Notes: a model not told the origin generated them from the letters alone. Counted from the stretch's first letter, positions 24,164 through 32,810 are shown. The stretch: DNA of 64,000 nucleotides from Neobacillus mesonae (GCF_023715155.1 NZ_JAMBNQ010000023.1:1-64000), one strand, 5' to 3'. Made by a program: numbers and translations.

Positions 24164-25462
24164 CTATTTCTTTTCATTCACAAAAATAGCAACCACCAGT
24201 ATAGAAGCGAGTGTAAATAACGTCATTAACCAGATTTCAATAGAAAAATCATTAGTAGCCGAGACAATTAAAGATAAGCCGATTGGCCCGCCAATTTGAT
24301 GCATGGTATTTGTAACGCCGCTCGCAATACCAGCCAGTTCAGTTGGCGCTTCATGAACGCCTGCTGAGGTGACCGGTGCTAAAATCAGTCCTTGCCCCAA
24401 ACCTAGTATTACCATAGGAATGGAAATAGTACGCCAATAACCACTGGCTGGGTTAGAGAAAGCAAGTAAAATTAACCCTGCCACTAATATTATCTCACCA
24501 ACAAGTAAAACTTTGCTATTTCCAAATTTAGCGGTTAATCGTGGTAATTGCATGGCTATGATAAAATTGACGATTGTCAGAGGTAAAAATGCCAGACCCG
24601 ATTGTAAGGCCGAAAAGCCATATTGACTCTGCATCATTTGCGGTAAAAAGAACCAAAATGGCAACATTGCCATCATAAATAAAAGCCGTGCGGCATATGC
24701 ACCGGATCGTATCTTATTTTTAAAGAGTGATAATGGCAAAATGGGATATGGAACGCTTCGTTCCCAGAAAATGAATAAGCCTAAGATAATCATACCGGCA
24801 ATGACGAATATACCTTTGCTTTCTGTAAATCCATATATGATACCAATTAATCCTATGATTGAAAATAAACTACCTAGATAATCAATTCTTTCTTTTCGTC
24901 GTTCTGAATTTTCTACGTACCTTAATGTTAAGAAAAACAGAAGAAGAGTGAACGGTACATTTATCAGGAAACCAGCTCGCCAAGAAATCAAGCTAGTCAA
25001 CCCACCGCCAACTAATAAACCGACACTCGAACCAATTCCTGCTGTTGCGCCATAATAAGAAATAGCACGCTGTCTCATATTGTTCTGATACGCATCCATG
25101 ATTAATGCGAGGGTTGTAGGTGCAATAATCGAGCTGCCAATCCCTTGAATCGCACGCATAGCAATCACCATCTCAGCTGTTCTTGATAGACCAATGATTA
25201 GTGAACTGATCCCAAAAATGAGCAGCCCAAACAAAAAAATACGTTTTCTTCCCAGCAAATCAGAAAGCCGTCCACTTAGAAGTAAGAAGCCTCCGAACGT
25301 GAGCGTATACGCACTTGATACCCATGAAAGTGCTGCGGCAGATAAGCCCAGGCTTTCGCCTATCTGTACTGAACTGGTAAAAATAATCGAATTATCCATT
25401 AATATCAAAAAATAGGATAGCAATGTAATCGGTAAGATGATTCCAAATTTTTCTTTATTCAA
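24164..25462 (-). CDS. MFS drug/solute efflux transporter (DHA2-like)
   Basis: 432 aa from TTG 25462, 16 bp after the flavodoxin stop. It has 12 or more hydrophobic segments. The signature GRLSDLLGRKRIF lies between TM2 and TM3. The antiporter-type motif with GIGSSVGLLVGGGL at about 140-155 is typical of drug/H+ antiporters, as is RAIQGIGSSIIAPTTLALI. It is likely a proton-driven exporter in the inner membrane. It is transcribed with the flavodoxin, so the pair may deal with toxic or redox-active compounds (inference). Confidence 0.8.
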   Translation of the reverse strand: MNKEKFGIILPITLLSYFLILMDNSIIFTSSVQIGESLGLSAAALSWVSSAYTLTFGGFLLLSGRLSDLLGRKRIFLFGLLIFGISSLIIGLSRTAEMVIAMRAIQGIGSSIIAPTTLALIMDAYQNNMRQRAISYYGATAGIGSSVGLLVGGGLTSLISWRAGFLINVPFTLLLFFLTLRYVENSERRKERIDYLGSLFSIIGLIGIIYGFTESKGIFVIAGMIILGLFIFWERSVPYPILPLSLFKNKIRSGAYAARLLFMMAMLPFWFFLPQMMQSQYGFSALQSGLAFLPLTIVNFIIAMQLPRLTAKFGNSKVLLVGEIILVAGLILLAFSNPASGYWRTISIPMVILGLGQGLILAPVTSAGVHEAPTELAGIASGVTNTMHQIGGPIGLSLIVSATNDFSIEIWLMTLFTLASILVVAIFVNEKK

Positions 25463-25478
25463 CTTTTCTAACTTCTTT

Positions 25479-26096
25479 CTATTTCTTTAATTGTTTAATT
25501 CTTTCTAGCCAAGTATCTATTTCCTTTGATACCTCAGCTTTATTTTTACCTTTAATTGCAAGCATGATACCGTTAGTTTCTTCCCCGCCCTTTACAGTAT
25601 ATCCTTCTAGAACTTTCGCTCCTTTAGCACCAGCATTTATCTGTCTAAAGGTTGAACCAGAACCGTAACCGCCATTCGTGTTAAATGGAATCACCGTTTT
25701 CCCCTCAAAATTATAACTATCTAAAAATAAAACTACCGCTTGAGGCAAAGCCATGTTCCATGTGGGTGCTCCGATAAAAATACGATCATAGTTCTCAAAA
25801 TTAGTAATGATTGTTTTTAATTCTGGTAGGGTAGCACTCTCTTGTTCTTGCGCATTTTGTTCTACTTCCATTCTGTAATCCGTTGGTCTTGACTCTTTTG
25901 TTTCAATTTGCACGAGATCTCCACCAACTTTTTCTTGGATAAGTTCAGCAACTGCCTTAGTATTCCCCGTCCTTGAATAATAGACAATCAATGTTTTTGA
26001 ATTTTTTATGGTTGCTCCTTCCTTTTCATTCTGATTTATTGTTTTTGGTAGAATAATGAAACCAACGATAATGACGCATATAACTGTTATTAGCAA
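25479..26096 (-). CDS. Membrane-anchored flavodoxin
   Basis: About 205 aa as read from TTG 26096. One membrane helix lies at the N-terminus (about 1-17). A flavodoxin domain follows: FMN phosphate loop YYSRTGNTKAVAE (about 39-51), GAPTWNMALPQAV (about 110-122), and FNTNGGYGSGSTF. AAGGTGGAG lies upstream near 26126-26134, but the codons after it are ATA ATT, just beyond an in-frame TAG. So there is no ATG and the start may be ATT or the TTG used here. It probably transfers electrons at the membrane surface to quinone-like or cargo-related substrates. Confidence 0.75.
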   Translation of the reverse strand: MLITVICVIIVGFIILPKTINQNEKEGATIKNSKTLIVYYSRTGNTKAVAELIQEKVGGDLVQIETKESRPTDYRMEVEQNAQEQESATLPELKTIITNFENYDRIFIGAPTWNMALPQAVVLFLDSYNFEGKTVIPFNTNGGYGSGSTFRQINAGAKGAKVLEGYTVKGGEETNGIMLAIKGKNKAEVSKEIDTWLERIKQLKK

Positions 26097-26163
26097 GAAA
26101 ATAGCATTCTTCTTAATTATCTAAATCTCCACCTTTGTACTGTGCTTTTCATCCATAAAAAGG

Positions 26164-26198
26164 CTGTGACATAGTACAAATAATGGACTATGTCACAG
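26164..26198 (-). terminator. Terminator after the aldo/keto reductase-NmrA pair
   Basis: CTGTGACATAGT (26164-26175) pairs with ACTATGTCACAG (26187-26198); T-runs are present on both strands. Confidence 0.8.
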
Positions 26199-26246
26199 TT
26201 TTTTCTATTCATTCTGCTGATTGATTTACATCATACACCGCTTAAA

Positions 26247-26870
26247 TCAATAAAAATCAGGTTTTAATCTATTTTCTGAGCCAGGTTCCCATAAGCCGAT
26301 ACTTGCTCGGGTATCGTTTCGTTTGCCTGTAATATTATCGATAACAAATTGAGCAATTGCATGTCTAGTAATTTGAGCGCCTAAAAATGGTTCTCCTTTT
26401 GGGCTTGCGACATAATCCTTTCGTTTGCCATTATATAACCAAGTCATCCGCATATAAGTGTAATCTAAATCACTTGCTTCAAGTGATTCTACTCCACGGT
26501 TATGAGCAATCGATCCGCCCATCATTCGACTATTCCATGTGGCAAAAGGTTCCGCAACTTCGCCGTATACACTTAATACACCTGCTTGAATGATACGCTT
26601 AACGCCAGTTTTATGCATTGCCTCAATGACTGTTTCTGTAATTTTTTTATTGTCAAAATTCATATAAACAATCTCTTGGTTTTGCATGGCATTCACCAAA
26701 TCTGATACATTCCCCGCATCACCAGAAATCTTTGTTACATTCGTATAGGGTAGACTAGTTGCATGACGACCAAACAATGTTAATTTCAGATCAGCTTGTT
26801 CTTGTAAAAGTGGTATCAGCACTTCTGGAATTTGACCGCCTGCACCAATGATAAGGATATTTTCCATCAT
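26247..26870 (-). CDS. NmrA/atypical-SDR NAD(P)-binding protein
   Basis: 207 aa. The start at 26870 overlaps the stop of the aldo/keto reductase as ATGA. The nucleotide-binding GAGGQIPEVLIPLL (about 8-21) is an SDR-like Rossmann loop. The later RIIQAGVLSVYGE and YTYMRMTWLYNG are typical of the SDR_a5/NmrA type. It may be a redox sensor or an epimerase-like reductase. It is coregulated with the reductase under the MerR regulator. Confidence 0.75.
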   Translation of the reverse strand: MMENILIIGAGGQIPEVLIPLLQEQADLKLTLFGRHATSLPYTNVTKISGDAGNVSDLVNAMQNQEIVYMNFDNKKITETVIEAMHKTGVKRIIQAGVLSVYGEVAEPFATWNSRMMGGSIAHNRGVESLEASDLDYTYMRMTWLYNGKRKDYVASPKGEPFLGAQITRHAIAQFVIDNITGKRNDTRASIGLWEPGSENRLKPDFY

Positions 26871-27733
26871 TTTTCTGTGTCCAACATGCGATTCATGAAC
26901 CATTCAACTTGTTGTGGCGCATCATGATCAAAGAAAGCTGATTCTTTCATATCTAAAGCAGCTATTTTTTCAATATCTTCTTTTGAAAGTTCAAAATCAA
27001 AGATATCAATGTTTTCAGCCATTCGTTCTGGACGAATAGATTTAGCCAATGCAACAATTCCTCGTTGCATTAACCAGCGAAGCACGACTTGTCCAACAGT
27101 TTTGCCATATTGTTCTCCGATTTCTGCTAATACAGGATTTGTGAATAGATCGTGACGTCCTTCTGCAAATGGAGCCCAAGCTTCTACTTGTACACCATAT
27201 TTTTCATGCCATTTTTGATCTTCAATTCTCTGATTCCAAGGGTTCACTTCAATTTGATTGATTTGAGGCTTCACTTCATTCAGCCCAACAAATTCAATCA
27301 TCTTAGCTGATTTGAAATTTGAAATACCAATTGCACGCAATTTACCTGCTTTTTGCGCTGCAACCATTGCTCTCCATGCTCCATAAACATCGCCATAAGG
27401 TTGGTGAATAAGATAAAGATCAAGATAGTCTAGCCCCATAGTATCAAGTGAGTGTTCAATCGTCTCAGTTGCTTTAGATTCCGGTGCTTGTAAAATAAAC
27501 AACTTAGAGGTGACAAAAAGTTCTTCACGTGTAACAAGCCCTTCGTCAATTGCTCGTTTGATACCTTCACCCGTTTCTTTTTCATTTCCATAAATAGAAG
27601 CCGTGTCGATCAAACGATATCCTGCTTTGATTGCTTGATAAACTGCTTCAGCTGTTTCATCCAATGGAATTTGGTAAACTCCAAACCCTAATTGTGGTAT
27701 TTCCACACCATTGTTTAATTTGATTGTTTGCAT
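26867..27733 (-). CDS. Aldo/keto reductase
   Basis: 288 aa, full length, NADPH-dependent carbonyl reduction. It has the AKR5-like pattern: GVYQIP, then YRLIDTASIYGNEKETGEGIK (catalytic Asp and Tyr at about 44-51), FVTSKL (catalytic Lys), and LDLYLIHQP (catalytic His). The C-terminal NADP site reads LAKSIRPERMAENI. AGGAGG precedes the ATG. The upstream promoter has the stretched 19-bp spacer activated by MerR-type regulators. Confidence 0.9.
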   Translation of the reverse strand: MQTIKLNNGVEIPQLGFGVYQIPLDETAEAVYQAIKAGYRLIDTASIYGNEKETGEGIKRAIDEGLVTREELFVTSKLFILQAPESKATETIEHSLDTMGLDYLDLYLIHQPYGDVYGAWRAMVAAQKAGKLRAIGISNFKSAKMIEFVGLNEVKPQINQIEVNPWNQRIEDQKWHEKYGVQVEAWAPFAEGRHDLFTNPVLAEIGEQYGKTVGQVVLRWLMQRGIVALAKSIRPERMAENIDIFDFELSKEDIEKIAALDMKESAFFDHDAPQQVEWFMNRMLDTEK

Positions 27734-27768
27734 GTTGTTTTCCTCCTCTAACTTTGATTACATTACCT

Positions 27769-27799
27769 ATCCTAAACCTTGGAGTTAAGTCCATGGCAA
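27769..27799 (-). promoter_or_regulatory. MerR-type promoter with a 19-bp spacer
   Basis: On the minus strand there is TTGCCA (27799-27794), a 19-bp spacer, and TAGGAT (27774-27769). The spacer contains GGACTTAACTCC, a dyad also seen as GGAGTTAGCTCAA upstream of the regulator itself (about 28265-28285). Confidence 0.65.
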
Positions 27800-27815
27800 G
27801 GAAGAAGTTTTATTT

Positions 27816-28229
27816 TTATCGTTCCCACAATTTTTCGACTTTATCAGGTGCCATTTCACCTGTCTTGAATTTTGCGATATGCTCACCATAAGTTTCAATT
27901 TTATAAACTAGTAATTCCCTAACTTCCTGCATTTCGGCTAACTTTTTATCCAGCTCCTCCAACTGATCAAATAAAATCTGTTTTTGAGCTTCTTCTACAT
28001 TTTGCGTTTCTCGTAATTGGGCCAACTGGGCAAACTCAATTAAGGATTCAACTGATAATCCGGCATTACGCAAATTTTTAGCTAAATAAATCCAATTCAA
28101 ATCGTTCGTCGTATAGTCACGATATCCACTTGCATTTCGGTGAACAGGTGGGATAACACCTACTCGTTCATAATATCGGAGTGTATCAACACTTAAATCA
28201 AACATTTCAGCTGCTTTTTTGATATTCAT
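27816..28229 (-). CDS. MerR-family regulator
   Basis: 137 aa from ATG 28229 behind AGGAGG. The N-terminal winged helix reads MNIKKAAEMFDLSVDTLRYYERVGVIPPVHR...GYRDYTTNDL. A dimerisation coiled coil follows (about 75-115). There is no Cys-based metal site, so an aldehyde or other organic inducer is more likely. It is predicted to activate the neighbouring aldo/keto reductase operon at the 19-bp-spacer promoter, and itself through a similar dyad. Confidence 0.85.
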   Translation of the reverse strand: MNIKKAAEMFDLSVDTLRYYERVGVIPPVHRNASGYRDYTTNDLNWIYLAKNLRNAGLSVESLIEFAQLAQLRETQNVEEAQKQILFDQLEELDKKLAEMQEVRELLVYKIETYGEHIAKFKTGEMAPDKVEKLWER

Positions 28230-28395
28230 CGAATATTCCTCCTTACTTATATAAACTATAATAAACCTTTGAGCTAACTCCAATGCTAGGATAAAGTTAT
28301 AATTAAAACTCTCACTCTTATAAAATTGATTTTGTTATCAATACGCCCATTTAGGGTACATTCTACATAAATAGTTTATCCTTAATAATATTTTA

Positions 28396-28650
28396 TTGAG
28401 TTCTTATTGTAGGATTAAAGTGTTCATAAAATCAGAATATAAATGGGCTGACTTAGGTATTGATATAGAGTTAGAAGATTTTTCTGATTATGAAGCAATT
28501 ACTACTATTATTAAGATTACAAAAGGAAATTTTCGATTAATCCACCGCTTATTTGCGCAAATTGACCGTATTTTACGAATCAATCAAATGGATAAAATCA
28601 CTGTAGAAGTAGTTGAAGAAACACGAGACAGCTTAGTAATAGGTATTTAA
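28396..28650 (+). pseudogene. C-terminal fragment of a TniB-like transposition ATPase
   Basis: The 84-aa frame has no proper start. From WADLGIDIELEDFSDYEAI it matches the end of TniB/IstB-type AAA ATPases, including the diagnostic ITKGNFRLIHRLFAQIDRIL and EVVEETRDSLVIG. The Walker motifs and the rest of the gene are missing. It lies just inside the right transposon end, as expected for a remnant of the original transposition genes. Confidence 0.7.
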
Positions 28651-28682
28651 AAAAGCTACCAAGAAATAATTGGTAGCTTTTT
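28650..28682 (+). terminator. Terminator after the TniB fragment
   Basis: AAAAAGCTACCAA pairs with TTGGTAGCTTTTT, directly after the stop. Confidence 0.85.
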
Positions 28683-28999
28683 TGCCATTTATTGATAAAG
28701 TTTTATGCCATTTAAAAAGAAAAGTGACAACTAAAGCACCCGTTAGCCATCCATGAATTGCAAAAAACGTCACTTCACCACAGAGAATGAAAATGTTTAG
28801 GAAGTGTCAATACTGATACTGACCTTAATCCAGTCAACCAATTCATAGACTTATTAATTAATGCTCTCCTCTTTTTTTAACGATTGAGCAGGGTCTTCTT
28901 TAGTATTTTCTTTTTTCGGAGTTAGAGAAGTTTATTTTCATGGTAGCTTAAGTATATTCCTTCACAATCTTCGTTTAAATTTGAAAAACTATCCTATAA

Positions 29000-29545
29000 C
29001 TAAAAGTTTCTATCCAACAAAATCCCCATCTGTTCTGCAACAACTTGAGTTGGTTCAGATAATCCATTGGCAATCCACGCTGTTACTAACTCTACTATAG
29101 CTGCTCCAAAAAATTTAAGAATTAAATCCTTATTTAATCCTTTATTCTTACCTTCGGTTACATCTACTTCACTCTCTAACTCCTCAATCACAAACTTTAG
29201 AAAATGACTACGAAAAGTAGTGGCTCCTTTACTTGCTAGCATGGTTGAAAAGAATGAAGAATTACGTTCAAAGTATTCAAACCACATCAGATTCCCCTCG
29301 ACAAAATCCAAATCAGCTGCCGATTCGCACAGTTTCCTTAATTCGTTTATATGTTCTTCAATGAGCTTATCCAGTAAATCAAATTTATCGATGTAATGAT
29401 CATAAATGGTTCTTCGACCGACGTTTGCCCTGTCAGAAATATCTTGTATCGTAATATGATCAAAACTTTTTTCAGACAACAGTTCAATAAAAGCCTTTTT
29501 TATTGCCTCTTGAGATTTTTGTACTCTTCTATCCACTTTTGGCAT
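29000..29545 (-). CDS. TetR-family repressor
   Basis: 181 aa from ATG 29545 behind GGTGG. The N-terminal HTH is ITIQDISDRANVGRRTIYDHYIDKFDLLDKLI (about 32-63). The C-terminal ligand domain is of the TetR_C_7/DUF-like kind common in Firmicutes. It is divergent from the decarboxylase-SDR-cupin operon. Two copies of TGTGCNGTAACRYA in the intergenic region are its likely operators. The ligand is unknown, perhaps a quinone or aromatic compound, judged only from the target genes. Confidence 0.85.
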   Translation of the reverse strand: MPKVDRRVQKSQEAIKKAFIELLSEKSFDHITIQDISDRANVGRRTIYDHYIDKFDLLDKLIEEHINELRKLCESAADLDFVEGNLMWFEYFERNSSFFSTMLASKGATTFRSHFLKFVIEELESEVDVTEGKNKGLNKDLILKFFGAAIVELVTAWIANGLSEPTQVVAEQMGILLDRNF

Positions 29546-29595
29546 TATAGTAACCACCGAGCTTTCTTAAAATTTATCGCACAATTTTAATCAAC

Positions 29596-29682
29596 TTGTG
29601 CAGTAACACACAAATCAAGGATTTTGTTTGTTGAAGTAACCCTCTTTTCATTTTATATTATATACAGATGTGCGGTAACGTA
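29596..29682. promoter_or_regulatory. Two operator-like repeats between tetR and its target operon
   Basis: TTGTGCAGTAACACACAA (29596-29613) and TGTGCGGTAACGTA (29669-29682) share TGTGCNGTAAC. The first is nearly palindromic. Confidence 0.6.
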
Positions 29683-29767
29683 TCAATATGCGATTTATTA
29701 ACACATCAACTTTTACTATTTTTGAAATAATAAAAGAGTTAATTGATTTCATAGAGGAGGTATAATA

Positions 29768-30523
29768 ATGAATCGTGTTGAAAGGAGCAAGGATAAGCTC
29801 AACCAACTATTTGGCGAGGGAGTAACTGCCGCACATGCTACTGATCCTGATTTTCAGAACATATTGAATCATTTCATTTTTGGAGAAGTTTTTCATCAAG
29901 GTAATTTAGATGACAAACAGCGTGAATTAATTACCCTGGTAGTTCTTGCAACCAATCAGACGTTGCCTCAACTGAAGACACATGTTAGTGCGGCACTGAA
30001 TGTTGGTCTTACACCTGTAGAAATCAAAGAAGCTGTTTATCAGTGTGCTCCGTATATCGGATTCCCGAAAACATTAAGTGCTATCAATGAGGTTAATGAG
30101 GCTTTCAAAATGAAGAATATCGCTTTACCGATTGAAAGTCAAAATATTGTAGATGAAGAAAATCGTTTTGATAAAGGACTTGCAGTGCAGGTTGAAATAT
30201 TTGGCGATGTAATTGCAAAAATGCGGGAAAATACTCCGACAAACCAAAAGCATATACAGGATTATCTTTCTGCTTTTTGCTTCGGAGATTTCTATACTCG
30301 TGGCGGGCTTGATTTAAAAACACGAGAGTTGTTAACTCTCTGCATCATCAGTGCTTTGGGTGGTGCTGAAGGTCAAGTTAAGGCACATGTACAGGGTAAT
30401 AAAAATGTGGGCAATGACAAAGAAACATTGATCACTGCCATCACCCATTGCCTTCCATATATGGGCTTTCCAAGAACACTGAACGCATTAGCATGCGTTA
30501 ATGAAATTATTCCTGAAAATTGA
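29768..30523 (+). CDS. Double-domain carboxymuconolactone decarboxylase family protein
   Basis: 251 aa with two CMD/AhpD-like repeats. The first is at about 20-105 (DDKQRELITLVVLATNQTLPQLKTHVSAALNVG). The second is at about 130-245 (LDLKTRELLTLCIISALGGAEGQVKAHVQGNKNVG). The conserved His and the YQCAPYIGFP/THCLPYMGFP Cys motifs are present in each. The family includes gamma-carboxymuconolactone decarboxylases and peroxide-linked enzymes. It is first of three genes under the TetR regulator. The actual substrate is unknown. Confidence 0.85.
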   Translation: MNRVERSKDKLNQLFGEGVTAAHATDPDFQNILNHFIFGEVFHQGNLDDKQRELITLVVLATNQTLPQLKTHVSAALNVGLTPVEIKEAVYQCAPYIGFPKTLSAINEVNEAFKMKNIALPIESQNIVDEENRFDKGLAVQVEIFGDVIAKMRENTPTNQKHIQDYLSAFCFGDFYTRGGLDLKTRELLTLCIISALGGAEGQVKAHVQGNKNVGNDKETLITAITHCLPYMGFPRTLNALACVNEIIPEN

Positions 30524-30541
30524 GAAAGGGTGTTATATATC

Positions 30542-31288
30542 ATGTCTAATATTCAAAATAAAGTTGTCATTATTACGGGTGCTTCTTCTGGAATTGGAGA
30601 AGCTACTGCTAAAGAACTTGCATCTAAAGGTGCAAAGTTGGTACTCGCAGCTCGTCGTGAAGACCGATTAAAGAAACTACAAAATGAGATTCAAACAAGT
30701 GGGGGACAAGCTATTTATAAAGTTACAGATGTGTCTTCTCGTCAACAAATGGAAGAACTCGCTGCGTATGCACTTAAAGAATTTGGAAAAATTGATGTCC
30801 TAGTCAACAATGCTGGAATCATGCCACAAGCGTTTCTTGCTGAAAATAAAGTTAACGAGTGGGATAAGATGATTGATGTAAACATCAAAGGTGTTTTGTA
30901 TGCTATTGCTGCTATCGTTCCATCTATGAGAGAGCGTAAATCAGGTCACGTTATTAATCTTTCTTCTGTAGCTGGACATAACATTTACCCAGGCGGAACG
31001 GTTTATTGCGGTACAAAATTTGCAGTAAAAGCCATTTCTGAAGGCTTGCGTCAAGAAGAAGCGATGAGTGGCACGAATATCCGTGTAACCAATGTTTCTC
31101 CTGGTGCTATTAGCAGTGAGCTCTTAGAAACGACAACCGACCCAACCATGAAAGCAGGCTTAGAGGACTTTTATCAAGTAGCCATTCCTGCAGAAAGAAT
31201 TGCTAAGACTATCGCATTTGCAATCGACCAACCAGAGGATGTTGCAATCAATGAATTAATTGTCCGTCCAACTGTTCAAGTTGGTTAA
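30542..31288 (+). CDS. Short-chain dehydrogenase/reductase
   Basis: 248 aa from ATG 30542. Classical SDR: TGASSGIGEA (NADP-binding loop), NNAGIMP, catalytic Ser-Tyr-Lys in SSVAGHNIYPGGTVYCGTKFAV (Y and K about 4 apart), and PGAI. Arg residues after strand 2 (AARREDRL) favour NADP(H). It is second gene of the operon, so it may reduce the same small carbonyl or quinone compound that concerns its neighbours. Confidence 0.88.
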   Translation: MSNIQNKVVIITGASSGIGEATAKELASKGAKLVLAARREDRLKKLQNEIQTSGGQAIYKVTDVSSRQQMEELAAYALKEFGKIDVLVNNAGIMPQAFLAENKVNEWDKMIDVNIKGVLYAIAAIVPSMRERKSGHVINLSSVAGHNIYPGGTVYCGTKFAVKAISEGLRQEEAMSGTNIRVTNVSPGAISSELLETTTDPTMKAGLEDFYQVAIPAERIAKTIAFAIDQPEDVAINELIVRPTVQVG

Positions 31289-31317
31289 TAATATTAAATT
31301 TTATTGGAGGAATTAAA

Positions 31318-31728
31318 ATGGCAAAACATGAAGAAGTAAAAAATGGAGTTATTTTCCCAGCTGGTGAGAAAAATGATGCATACGCACAATACTTTGTGGG
31401 ACAAAGTTATCTTAAAGGATTAGTTGCTGACCCTAAAGTGAATGTTGGTGTTGGAAATGTAACTTTTGAACCTGGATGCAGAAATAACTGGCATGTCCAT
31501 CGTAATGGATTCCAGATATTATTGGTAACTGGTGGCGAAGGATGGTATCAAGAAGAAGGAAAGCCTGCTCAATTCTTAAAAGCAGGCGATGTTATTGTCA
31601 CTCACGATGGTGTGAAACATTGGCATGGTGCAGCAAAAGATAGTTGGTTTGAACACATTGCAATCACTGCTGGTACTCCTGAATGGTTGGAACCAGTTTC
31701 AGATGAGGTATATAACAAAGTAAAATAA
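31318..31728 (+). CDS. Cupin-domain protein
   Basis: 136 aa single-domain cupin. Motif 1 reads CRNNWHVHRNGFQILLVTGGEGWYQEEG, and motif 2 is DVIVTHDGVKHWHGAAKDSWFEHIAI. The His/Glu/His metal ligands are visible. It resembles cupins that pair with carboxymuconolactone decarboxylase-like proteins. AGGAGG precedes the ATG. A terminator follows at 31755-31787. Confidence 0.88.
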   Translation: MAKHEEVKNGVIFPAGEKNDAYAQYFVGQSYLKGLVADPKVNVGVGNVTFEPGCRNNWHVHRNGFQILLVTGGEGWYQEEGKPAQFLKAGDVIVTHDGVKHWHGAAKDSWFEHIAITAGTPEWLEPVSDEVYNKVK

Positions 31729-31754
31729 TTACTATGATTGAATAAGAGAATTAG

Positions 31755-31787
31755 CCGATTTTTCCTGACTTTGAAGAATCGGTTTTT
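31755..31787 (+). terminator. Terminator of the decarboxylase-SDR-cupin operon
   Basis: CCGATT (31755-31760) pairs with AATCGG (31777-31782), followed by TTTTTT. Confidence 0.7.
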
Positions 31788-31913
31788 TCGTAACTTGTGA
31801 AGAAATGTACTTAAACAAACCTCCTTTAGTTTAAGTGAAAAAATTCACAATTTCTTAAATTGAAAAAGCCTTTGCTTTTGCTAAAAAAAGATTATTTTGA
31901 CGAGTTTCTTCTA

Positions 31914-32534
31914 TTATATATTGATACTTTTCTCTTCTCTTTCGTACTCCTTAACTAACTTATAAAAAGTGGTCTTTTTAACCCCTATTTCTTGCATGGC
32001 CTGTACAGCTGTCATCTCTCCCGATTTCCATCGATAATAGGCTTGTTTAAACCCTTCAGTAATGGTAGATTTTGGTCGACCAAATGCAACACCCTTTTGT
32101 AAAGCCACGTCAATTCCTTCACGTTGCCTTTTTCGAATTCGATCTCGTTCTTCTTGTGCCATCCAGGAAAGAATCTGTAAAACTAAATCAGCTATGAAGG
32201 TCCCCAAGCTATCCTTATACTGTGTCGTGTCCAATAAAGGCATGTCAAAAACGACGATGTCCGCCTGAATATTTTTCGTAATGTCATTCCACTCATGAAG
32301 AATCTCATTTTTGTTCCGGCCAAAACGATCAAGTGAATGGATATAAAGAATATCCCCTTTACGAATCATACGTTTTAACAATTGATACTGGGCACGGTCG
32401 AAATCTTTTCCACTTTGTTTATCCATAAAAATATCACGTTGGTCGACTCCCATTTTTTTCATGGTCTCAAGTTGTCGACCTTCATTTTGATCTTTGCTGC
32501 TGACTCGTATGTATCCAAATTTGCGAACGTCCAT
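31914..32534 (-). CDS. Serine resolvase (second copy type)
   Basis: 206 aa. The catalytic Ser is in GYIRVSSKDQNEGRQ (about residue 12). IHSLDRFGRNKNE (about 65-77) and AQEERDRIRKRQREGI (about 126-141) complete the active site. A C-terminal HTH follows (AMQEIGVKKTTFYKLVKEYE). It is only distantly similar to the 22590 recombinase. AAAGGGAG precedes the ATG. The adjacent repeats at 32580-32705 are a probable res site. No transposase is visible beside it. Confidence 0.88.
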   Translation of the reverse strand: MDVRKFGYIRVSSKDQNEGRQLETMKKMGVDQRDIFMDKQSGKDFDRAQYQLLKRMIRKGDILYIHSLDRFGRNKNEILHEWNDITKNIQADIVVFDMPLLDTTQYKDSLGTFIADLVLQILSWMAQEERDRIRKRQREGIDVALQKGVAFGRPKSTITEGFKQAYYRWKSGEMTAVQAMQEIGVKKTTFYKLVKEYEREEKSINI

Positions 32535-32579
32535 TTTTTACTCCCTTTCCAGCTCATTTTATCTCTTATTCTACCAAAT

Positions 32580-32705
32580 ACGTCCGTAAAAGTAGTTAAA
32601 AAATCACGAACGTTCGTAAATGATTTTCAAACTTAAACGAACGTAAAAAAAGGCCCTTTTTGAGCAAAAATAAACCGTTCGTAAAAGTGTACTTTTTCGA
32701 ACGGT
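32580..32705. promoter_or_regulatory. res-like site of the second resolvase
   Basis: Repeated CGTTCGTAAA-type half sites: CGTCCGTAAAAGTA (32581-32594), the palindrome CGAACGTTCG (32607-32616) with GTAAA, CGAACGTAAA (32638-32647, degenerate), CCGTTCGTAAAAGTG (32675-32689) and inverted TTCGAACGG (32696-32704). The multi-subsite layout over about 125 bp directly upstream of the gene fits a Tn3-type res. Confidence 0.65.
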
Positions 32706-32810
32706 TTGTTTAATCTCAAACCAATATTTTCCATTCCAAACTCATAAGAAATGATGAAAGGAGGAGTGTCATAAAGGTGTAAAACAGGAATATCAAGTCA
32801 AAGGGCAGAT

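Larger units (their letters stand above)
24022..28729. mobile_element. Tn552/Tn5053-like transposon with cargo, transposition genes mostly lost
   Basis: 24-bp terminal inverted repeats differ at one base: left 24022-24045 (begins TGTCATTTTTCT) and right 28706-28729 (ends AAAAGTGACA). The 7-bp sequence ACTAAAG directly flanks both ends (24015-24021 and 28730-28736), as expected for a target duplication. TGTCA/TGACA ends and a TniB-like fragment just inside the right end point to the Tn552/Tn5053 group. The 4.7-kb interior holds an MFS pump, flavodoxin, NmrA-like protein, aldo/keto reductase and MerR regulator, all on the minus strand. With no complete transposase, movement would need help in trans. 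Confidence 0.8.

Noticed and set aside
28830..28990. Short open minus-strand stretch ending EESIN
   Set aside because: No start codon, preceded by a stop. A possible gene remnant beside the transposon but not supportable.
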